From contig CM114271.1 of NCBI GenBank assembly GCA_050084515.1, positions 19,654,001-19,718,000 of the forward strand: a stretch of 64,000 nt of DNA, in the 5' to 3' direction. The stretch comes from Blasia pusilla (lineage: Eukaryota; Marchantiophyta; Marchantiopsida; Blasiales). This document shows, piece after piece, positions 56,729 through 64,000 of this stretch. Position numbers and translations under genes: made by a program. Under the pieces are notes generated by a model. It searched no databases, was not told where the DNA came from, and was given only the letters and a program-made list of their open reading frames with translations. Position 1 is the first letter of the stretch; the number at the start of each line of letters is the position of its first letter.

Positions 56729-58000
56729 AGAGGGGACTCACATTTTGCGGGTATGGGGAGAGGGTAGGATACGAGTGGTACCTCATCCTTCCCAGCGAGC
56801 ACGTGTAGTGCAACATGCCCATGAGGAGTTGGGACATTTCGGAGTAAAGCGTACTTACAGCTTACTCCAGGTTCAGTATTGGTGGCGCGGCATGCATACA
56901 AGGGTACAGCAATTTGTGGCCAAATGTATGGTATGTGATAGAGTGTGAGCATCCTTCAATGCTCCTACTCCGCAGTTACATCCTTTGCCGATTATGGGTT
57001 TAGGTTATCGGTGGAGTTTAGACTTTGCGGGACCGTGTTGGCCATTTAGATCAAGTGGATAGAGTTAGTCACTTTGGTGCAGCGGCGAGGGCAGGTTATG
57101 CGTTTCTAGATCCTGTGCTTAGTCACTTTGGTGCACCCGGTGTTGGTGTGGTACCGAGTTCATGAGAGAGTTTCAGGCCTTGTGTGATCAAGCACTGATA
57201 GATCACCGCACCACGTCCAGAGATCATCGTGAGGCGGATGGGATGGCAGAGAGAGTGGTACAGACGGTGAAGAGAGGATTGCGTAAGTATGGCTTGCAGT
57301 GGGGACAGTTGAGGGAGTGGGACCTACAGTTGCCATGGTTGGCTATGGGTTATCGCTTTAGTCAACAAGCATCCTTGGTGTCATTTTCACCGTACTTTTT
57401 TCTCTTTGGGAGAGAGCCAGATTTACCTGCAGCGATTCGACGTGACATGGCGGAGGTGTTAGATCTTGATGATCCACATGTGTGGGTACAAGCATGTTCT
57501 CAGAGGACAGAAGTTTTTCGTAGAGTTATGCCTATGGCCTTTGAGAACTTAGCTATTGCCCAGCATAGAGATACATTGAGGTACGCGACCATTCGTGGAG
57601 GAGGTTATCGTCCAGGGATTAGGAGGTTTCATCCAGGAGATTACGTGTATTTACAGCAGGCGGCACCCACGACGCTAGATGTCACTGTAGGGCGACGATC
57701 CTATGTGTGCACAAGGTATTACCGACCGGAGTCCTCATGTTGGAGGGACGGGATGGTATGGTTTGGAAGGATCATGTGCGCAATTGTGCGCCATGTCATC
57801 TTCCGAACGTAGATGGGACGGTGGATCCGAGCTTGGTAGTGGTACCTGCAGGCTTGAGGTGTATGTTGTGCGGATCTGCGAGGGGTGGAGCCACCATGTT
57901 GGTATGTGATGGTTGTTCTCGAGGGTGGCATATGTCATGTCAGACCCCCCCTCTTGATGTGGTTTCCACGGGACAATGGATGTGTCCGAGATATGTATAG
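56729..58000 (+). pseudogene. DMT-gypsy copy 3 integrase with PHD finger
   Basis: The H2C2 finger (QHAHEELGHFGVKRTYSLL ... CMVCDRV, 56,810-56,945) and first Asp (YRWSLDFAGP, ~57,005) are followed by a scrambled ~130-bp stretch that lost the second Asp. Frame 57,162-57,695 then holds the Glu region (EADGMAERVVQTVKRGL) and RFHPGDYVYLQQ. After a frameshift at ~57,695, 57,707-57,997 ends with a PHD finger: CMLC, CDGC, HMSC and CPRY, the last Cys now Tyr. Confidence 0.87.
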
Positions 58001-58064
58001 GGTAGTAGGTCATGTCAGAGAGATGTGATATTTTCTATCTGGAGTTGGGGGGGATCCAACTGCC

Positions 58065-58213
58065 AGCTAGGGGGGCGGTTGTGTGATCTCCATGTATATG
58101 TATGAGTTGATTTTTGTACATGTGTGGATCGACCCGTGTGTGGGGAAGATCGGTGTTGTGTGGTGTAGATGTGACCAGCGATGTATGTTGTGTAGCGATA
58201 TGTATCCACGACA
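58065..58213 (+). repeat. Polypurine tract and single B segment of copy 3
   Basis: AGCTAGGGGGGCG (58,065-58,077) is followed by a 136-bp B-type segment (58,078-58,213) that shares GATGTATGTTGTGTAGCGAT near its end with other B copies but is diverged at the start. It ends CCACGACA, followed by unrelated DNA. Confidence 0.75.
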
Positions 58214-58430
58214 GCTCGAACAAGGAGATGGGTCAGACTTTGATGAAGATCACCTCCTTCATATCAAAGGGCAAGGTTTGAAGCCTTGCTTGGAAATAGA
58301 AAGCGTCTGAAGGGGACCCAATCAGCGTTTCTTACCATTTCTGAGTTAAAGATCAACGCAAATGAGTTCACATTCATTTGCAATTCATAACACTGGCACA
58401 ACCTAGGACAAGGCAAGTTTCTCTCTTATG
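58214..58430. other. Short unassigned stretch with two small hairpins
   Basis: TTTGAT...ATCAAA (58,236-58,267) and GCAAGG/CCTTGC (58,271-58,289) are inverted pairs. No coding sequence is seen. Confidence 0.4.
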
Positions 58431-58975
58431 AGAGAAACCTGATAGAGGGGAAAGAGGGTGGGAAAGTTTCAGGGAGAGAGTGAGGGAGAGGTAGTGATCC
58501 CCCCTCTCTCCCCAATTCCAGGTTTTTTTATTATTATAGAAACTTGAGAAGCAGGGGAAGAATTTGAGGGAGAGAGGGGGGATCCCACCTGAGGTTTCTG
58601 TCATAAGACAGAAACCTGAGAAGCAAGGGGGAAAGAATTTAAGGGAGAGAGGGGGATCCCCCCTCAAGTTTCTGTCTTATGACAGCACTTGAGAAGCAAG
58701 GAGGAGAATTTGAGGGAGAGGGGAAGAGGTGGGATCCCACTTGAGGTTTCAGGTTTCTGTCATAAGACAAAAACCTCTCTCAGGTTTGTGTCTTATAACA
58801 TAAACATGAGAAGCAGGGGGAGAGAATTTGAGGGAGGGGGAGGTAGTGATCCCCCCTCCCCAATTCCAGGTTTCTGTCTTATGATAGAAACCTGAGAAGC
58901 AGGGGGAGAATTTGAGGGAGAGAGGGGGGATCCCCCCTGAGGTTTCTATCTTATGACAAAATCCCCTTCAAACAC
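58431..58975. repeat. Purine-rich tandem repeat with hairpin units
   Basis: About five to six units of roughly 90-120 bp, each holding CAGGTTTCTGTCTTATGAC with its complement, GAGAAGCAGGGGGAGAATTTGAGGGAG and a GGGGGATCCCCCC palindrome. Units vary in length and some are partial. Short frames here are low complexity. Confidence 0.85.
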
Positions 58976-60879
58976 AATCTAGGGGGAGAGGGAGAGGAGA
59001 GAGAGAATACCCTCCTTGGAGAAATGGCAGCAGTAGCTTTGTGGGTCTGAGGTTGAAGAAGCCTCTACAACAACCACCACCCCTACTTGATCTTGGAGCA
59101 GCAACAACAACAACAAAACAATACTACAGTCACCAAGAGCTGCAATAGGTGACAATGCAGCAAATGAAGTGTGGTTCTGGAACTTGCAACAGTTGAAGAA
59201 GAGTACGAGGATGGAACCTGCAAAAGCTATTGCAAAAACAATATTAGGAGTGAGTAAAGGCCATTGCAGAAGTGGCAATGCAGCAATTGGAGGATTAGCA
59301 AGAGTGAGCAAGAGTGAGCAAGTCGGAGGCTGCCTAGGATACAGTAGAGTGAGGACAATACCTGTTTTGCAGCATGAGCTTTAGCAACAACAACAATCGG
59401 GCAAAGAGCATCAACAATAGCAGAGGCGGAATGAGCTTGGACTATGCACCAACAATCCAAGAGCTCCCACTAGCAGCAGCCCCCAAAGTGTGAGCTTGGA
59501 ACCTCAGAAAAATGTGAAGGAACCTTGAACAGAACCAAGTGCCTGAGATCTCCTTGAGCTACAACAGACCTGAAGGGGGGAGCTTGTTCTCACAATCACA
59601 AGAAACAACAGCAGCAGAAAGGAGGAAATCTTTCCAAAGGGTCAGGGCTTCGCCTTCAAAGAGAACTCTCACCTCTTCCAACTCTCCAACTCGAAAAATG
59701 TGCGGAGGAATGGCATTGGGGTCCGACTACCCCTTCAAGATTTTTAATTTTGGACATCCATCTTGTTCCTCATGAGCTGGAAAATTCAGATCTTCATTTT
59801 CATGTTGCAATTTCAAAATAAAAATCCCAAAACTGTGTCTTCATGACCTCACTAAAATTATATCAACATAGGTACTAATGGGAGTTGTGGAGGGGTTGAA
59901 TTAATTTTCTTCTCCAAAAGCAAAAGGCATACTTTTGACCGTTAGATGACCCTAAAATTTATAGAAAAGACTTATGAAATGATTTATCATGAACTAGATG
60001 GTTTAGATCTTCATTTTAATGTTGCAATTTCAACATTAAAATCCCAAAAGATATATCATCTTTGGTTTTTAATTCCCTATTCCCAAGTCCAAAACATATG
60101 AAACTTCCCAGATTGGTTTCAAATGTGCCAACCCATGCCCATGCCAAGTTTTAGTTCTAGAATATGAGCTAAAAGAAAGTTGTGCTCTCCAGCTTATGAA
60201 CACGCATGTCCCATGTTGGAGGGTATGTAACATACAATTGGACCATTGGATCTAGATGAGACTTTTAGAGAAGGTGTGGCATGCAACCAGAAAAGATTTT
60301 AATGGTTCAGATCATGATAGTTGGCTTATGAAAAGCCTCCAAAATCGCCCTTTGTTTTTTAGGGTTTGGAATTTTAACTTTTTTTTGGGAAGTCATTTGG
60401 TTGTGGAAAAAATCCAGCATCATAAAGATGCAGAGATACATTCCTTGACAAAGTTTCAGAGTTTTTGGAGGTATTTTGATGAGGTTGTGTCTACATGATC
60501 TCACCGGATACATGGCCCTAAGCCTCGCCCAAAGCATCTCTAGAAATATAGCTTTATGTACTTGAATATATTTCACCAAGGTATACACTTTAAGATATTC
60601 AACCAAGGAAAGATTTATGTTATTCAAATTTTTAAGGAAGGTATTTTTTTCCTTGAGGATTATATATATATGTAAAATATAATTTTTTCTGCATTTAGTC
60701 ACTTGTACCCCTTGCTTTTTCCTACTTGGATTTTGGATTGTATCACCCATTGCTTACGTACCAGCGCAGAATTGGAAAAAAAAAAACCCTATCTTAGCGG
60801 TCAGTACTTCCAAAATTTGACCATTTTTTAGTAAAAGTGCCCCTATCTTTGCTCACACAAGGGCAAGTAATCCAATGAA
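58976..60879. other. Non-genic stretch, Gln/Asn-rich frames and AT-rich intergenic DNA
   Basis: From 58,980 to 59,780 both strands have CAA/CAG-rich open frames without domain. A ~60-bp phrase GATCTTCATTTT...TGTTGCAATTTCAA is repeated near 59,790 and 60,008. I see no gene in 59,780-60,879. Confidence 0.45.
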
Positions 60880-62110
60880 GAGTAAAGTCCCCGAGGAGAT
60901 AAGACATGAGAGTCCAATGTTTGAGGCTATAAAGGTGGAGGTAGACATTAGTGATAAGAGAGTCTCATAATCAGAGCCGTAGAGTCCTGTTGAAGTTTAG
61001 ATTGCACATCTTTGCAGATCAGATAGACCTAGGAGACTTCCCAAATGTTTGGGTTTTTGGAGTTCATATGCAATTTCCTTTGCCCTTCTTATAGAGAATG
61101 GCGAGCCTTCATGTTAGAAAGAGGCCTTAGAGGACCTAGACCGGTCAATGTGGATGCTTGCCATGGAGGAAGAGATGGAGTCTCTTCAATACAATCACAC
61201 TTGGGACCTAGTGCGGTTGCGTAAGAACAAGAAATTAATTAGATGCAGATGGGTGTATCGGAGGAAGGAAGCACTTCCTGATACTGGTGGAGATAGACCC
61301 AAAAAAAAAGACTTGTGGCAAAAGGAAATACGCAAAGGGAAGGTATTGACTTCAATGAGATTTTCTCACCAGTAGTAAAGATTGCATCCATTTGTGTATT
61401 TCTAGGCATAGTGGCTTTATATGACCTACAATTGGAGCAACTTGATGTTACAATTGCCTTCTTGCATGGAGATATCGAGGAGATGTACATGCAATAACCA
61501 TAGGGATTTGAAGTATAGGGGGGAGAGAACTTGGTGTGCAAATTGAAGAAGTCCTTGTGCGGATTGAAGTAGAGTCCGACGCAATGGTACATTTATGAGA
61601 ATACATAGGTATACTCGTAGTGAGTATGATTGTTGTGTGTATCTGAAGAAGACAGAGAGGTGTTCATTTTGGTTATATTGTCTTGGTGCTATATGTTGAT
61701 GATATGCTCATTAATATTGTCGTTGAGCACATGAAAGATATTGCTCAACTGAAGAGAAAATTGAGCAAGGAGTTTAGCATGAAGGACTTGGGTCCTTCAA
61801 AGAGGATTCTTGAGATAGATATCCACAGAGATCGGAAAAATAGACGCTCGTGGACGTCCCAGAGGAAGTACCTTGAGAAGGTACTTGAACGGTTTGGCCT
61901 GGGGATGCTAAATCTATGAGCACCCCTTTAGGCAGTCATTTTAGACTCTCTGCAATTGACTGTCTTGATACTAAAGGTGAAAGGAGAGCAATTTTGGAGA
62001 TCCCTCATGAAAGTGCGGTCGGAGGTTTGATGTATGCGATGACATGCACTTGACCAGATATCTTATATGCTTTTGTGGACATGTATTCCCATGATAACTT
62101 TATCTACTCC
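60880..62110 (+). pseudogene. Ty1/copia reverse transcriptase region, decayed
   Basis: Plus-strand frames give the copia order: SMWMLAMEEEMESLQYNHTW (~61,145), CRWVYRRK, AKGNTQREGIDFNEIFSPVV (61,315-61,385), LEQLDVTIAFLHGDIEEMYM (~61,432), VCKLKKSLCGLK (~61,537) and catalytic LYVDDML (~61,686), then LSKEFSMKDLG and RKYLEKVLERF. Frameshifts occur at the A9 run near 61,302 and near 61,650, and TAA/TAG stops replace Gln codons. LTRs are not identified. Confidence 0.85.
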
Positions 62111-62958
62111 CTGGGGCACCAGGCAACTATTTTACAAGGGAAGACAAGAACCCACTGGAACTGAGGGATGCCATCAATACAATGGGTCAACTTATTTTCA
62201 AGGATAGAAGAAATACATTGGTGGACGAAGAAGTCTTCAGGAGATTGCAATTAATCTTGTCACACTTCATATGGCAAGATATTCCTTTAAGGAAAGAAGG
62301 GGAATATCCACGGTGGTATCAATACCCTCTTTGAATGCATGATCAACTCCTAAGATTATGGGACAGAGAGTGAGAAGTGTTCTTAATCAATCCCATATAG
62401 ACGACTCAAGGAGCAAAAGAAGATGCAAAAGCCGATGAGGGGCTTGAGAGAACACTTTGACGAGGATTACAAAGGCCATTAATTAATGCTAGGGGAAGAC
62501 ATGGTGAGACATATGAATCAATGTTATGTTTGTCCAAAGATGAAAATATGGTGTATTTAATGGATCTTGCATGTCCATCGAAGATGAACTTCGTCAAGTC
62601 AAAAGCATATACCAAATTTTGTGGCAATTTGAATTAATATTTTTTTGAAGTAGTTAAGATTATAAAATTGTAAAAATCAAGATAATATCCTGAATAGATA
62701 ATGCCTTATTTATGTTTTAAAATAGTGGTGAAGATTTCACATAGAACTTGTAAGTATCTTCGTTTTTCCTCCAATTTCCTTTCCTCCAATTAAAAGATTT
62801 CTCTCCCCTTTGCTCCCAAAGAGTATAAGAAATTTTATTTTTTTTAATATAGCCTGGAGTATAAGAATGCCACATTGCGTATAAGATCAAAGCTAAATTT
62901 GTTCATTTTCAATTTTTCCTAACCTCCTCCCAAATCTTAGGAAAGATTTGGGAGGAGG
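62111..62958. other. Unassigned stretch after the copia relic
   Basis: A plus-strand frame with words RDAINTMGQLIFKDRRNTL (~62,167) and MNFVKSKAYTKFCGNLN (~62,581) may be decayed element coding sequence, but I do not recognise it. AT-rich DNA follows. A 15-bp perfect stem (62,923-62,937 with 62,944-62,958) closes the stretch. Confidence 0.4.
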
Positions 62959-63480
62959 AAACACCCCAAAGTACAAAACTCCCAACATCATTAAGAAGAC
63001 CCACCAGCAACACTTTATACCAAAAGTTGAGATTGACATTTCTCCCCACCACCAAAACAATCCATTTCAAATTAAACATAATAAACAGACCCATTTTATT
63101 ATATCAAACCTTCCTAAGAAGTTTTAGTGACGAGGACTAAACACCCAAAACTATAAATAGCCCAAGGTCATTTCAAATACTTGCGAGCATACCTATAAAT
63201 GCAAAATGAGACTGAGATTTTTCACTTGAACTAACAACAATCATTTTGGCTTAAACTTGATAGGGATGTCCATTCTAGAACATCATATTTTTCTAAGAAG
63301 TTATGGGGAAGAGGACAACACCCAAAATGCCAAAATTTCCAACCGTCATGATCATACTTATAAATTGAGGTTGAGACATTTCACTCGAACAGAAAACATG
63401 CATATTGGCTCAAACTTGATAAGAATGCCCATTTCATTACATCATACTTTCCTACAAAGTTTTAGAGAAGAGGACTTAAC
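62959..63480. repeat. ~178-bp tandem repeat, three diverged copies
   Basis: Units starting AACACCCAAAA-like begin at about 62,959, 63,139 and 63,317. They share TTGAGATTGACATTT-like, GATAGGGATGTCCATT-like and ACATCATACTTTCCTA-like blocks in the same order. Confidence 0.75.
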
Positions 63481-64000
63481 AACCTCACCAACAAGAATCT
63501 CAAATACTGTAGCGCACTCACGTTGGAGTCTACCAAAGAAGATTAGGTTGGCAAACTTTCAGCTCTCTTTCCATTTACCTTTTCAAGTCATCTACAACAT
63601 ATTTTCTAAAATCTACTTCCATCTGCATTTGCATGTAGTGTTTTTCATTACAAATTCTTCTCTTCTTCCCGCTCCTACTTCCTCGAAGACTAATCTCACT
63701 CCCCTCCAATCAAACTTGGCTCAGAGGATTTCCAAGTTTGGGATCTTCCGTCATACTAATTACCCTTGCAACGGTTAGTGTCCTCCCGGAAACAACCCCA
63801 GCCAATCTGTTCAAATCCTCTTGGGCGGCACTTCAATTGGAACATCGCCGTTTTTTAGCATGTGAATGGGTTTAATAGTAGAAATCAAGCACCCCAGGCC
63901 ACACGTGTGATGGGCCTTGCATCCAGATTGACAGAATCATCAAATTGTCATTGCATCTATTTAAGAAAAAACTCTAACAAACTTTGTGGAAACAATTATA
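63481..64000. other. Window end, nothing recognised
   Basis: A plus open frame at 63,257-63,778 begins inside the tandem repeat and shows no domain. No transposon end or RNA gene is seen. Confidence 0.4.

Larger units (their letters stand above)
54384..58213 (+). mobile_element. DMT-gypsy copy 3: methyltransferase C-terminus to PHD and a single B end
   Basis: Plus-strand order: C-terminal third of the methyltransferase, linker, reverse transcriptase, RNase H, integrase, PHD finger, polypurine tract and one B segment ending CCACGACA at 58,213. No A segment follows. The 5' part is truncated inside the methyltransferase. Confidence 0.87.

Noticed and set aside
58374-59311. Low-complexity frames of ~97-110 residues near the minisatellite
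   Set aside because: They arise from purine-rich tandem repeats and CAA/CAG runs, with no conserved motif.
1-64000. tRNA, rRNA, CRISPR arrays or bacterial-type operons
   Set aside because: I looked for these and saw no cloverleaf-like tRNA, rRNA core, regularly spaced CRISPR repeats or ribosome-binding-site spacing. The spliced gene and plant transposons show nuclear plant DNA.

Overview
This window is nuclear DNA from a land plant, and almost all of it is old, nested transposable elements. I see one conventional host gene: a nine-exon gene for ETHE1 persulfide dioxygenase (27,941-31,442). Evidence for a plant includes a CACTA (En/Spm) transposon with plant-type transposase domains, Ty1/copia and Ty3/gypsy retroelements, TTTAGGG-like motifs in a satellite, and the plant ETHE1 exon pattern. 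A DNMT3-like methyltransferase and an animal-like hAT transposase relic hint at a non-angiosperm lineage (bryophyte, lycophyte, fern or gymnosperm), but I cannot fix the species.

Layout: 1-2,220 is a ~350-bp tandem satellite. 2,221-5,280 has no recognised gene but several short repeats. 5,290-15,501 is a decayed CACTA element with a broken transposase, a second spliced ORF and a long subterminal repeat zone ending in a TAGTG terminus. 15,502-22,297 is a minus-strand copy of an unusual Ty3/gypsy family, called 'DMT-gypsy' here. 22,298-22,529 is the end of a second CACTA element. 22,530-25,165 is a different gypsy (family B), and 25,166-25,990 a hAT transposase relic. 26,000-31,450 is the ETHE1 locus. 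32,351-38,790 is a jumble of DMT-gypsy and family-B pieces, some joined head to head, plus a GC-rich island. 39,444-40,106 is a copia fragment. 40,107-46,402 is a plus-strand DMT-gypsy copy. 46,640-54,023 holds an unclassified minus-strand coding region split by a LINE (48,469-52,204). 54,384-58,213 is a third large DMT-gypsy copy. The rest is hairpin-rich and tandem repeats, a decayed copia polymerase and unassigned sequence.

The most interesting content is the DMT-gypsy family. Combining the copies gives this order: gag, aspartic protease, C5-cytosine DNA methyltransferase (DNMT3-like, motifs I, IV, VI, VIII and IX/X), reverse transcriptase, RNase H, DDE integrase with H2C2 zinc finger, and a C-terminal PHD finger. 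Its ends are also unusual. A ~515-bp segment 'A' and a ~100-135-bp segment 'B' occur as A at the 5' end and as polypurine tract-B-A-B at the 3' end. A lone A-B unit with a 4-bp target duplication, and a polypurine tract-B-only end, are both present. This matches a split-direct-repeat layout (A1...B1-A2-B2) better than ordinary LTRs, although the polyprotein carries a DDE integrase. Every copy here is broken, so the family description is a composite.
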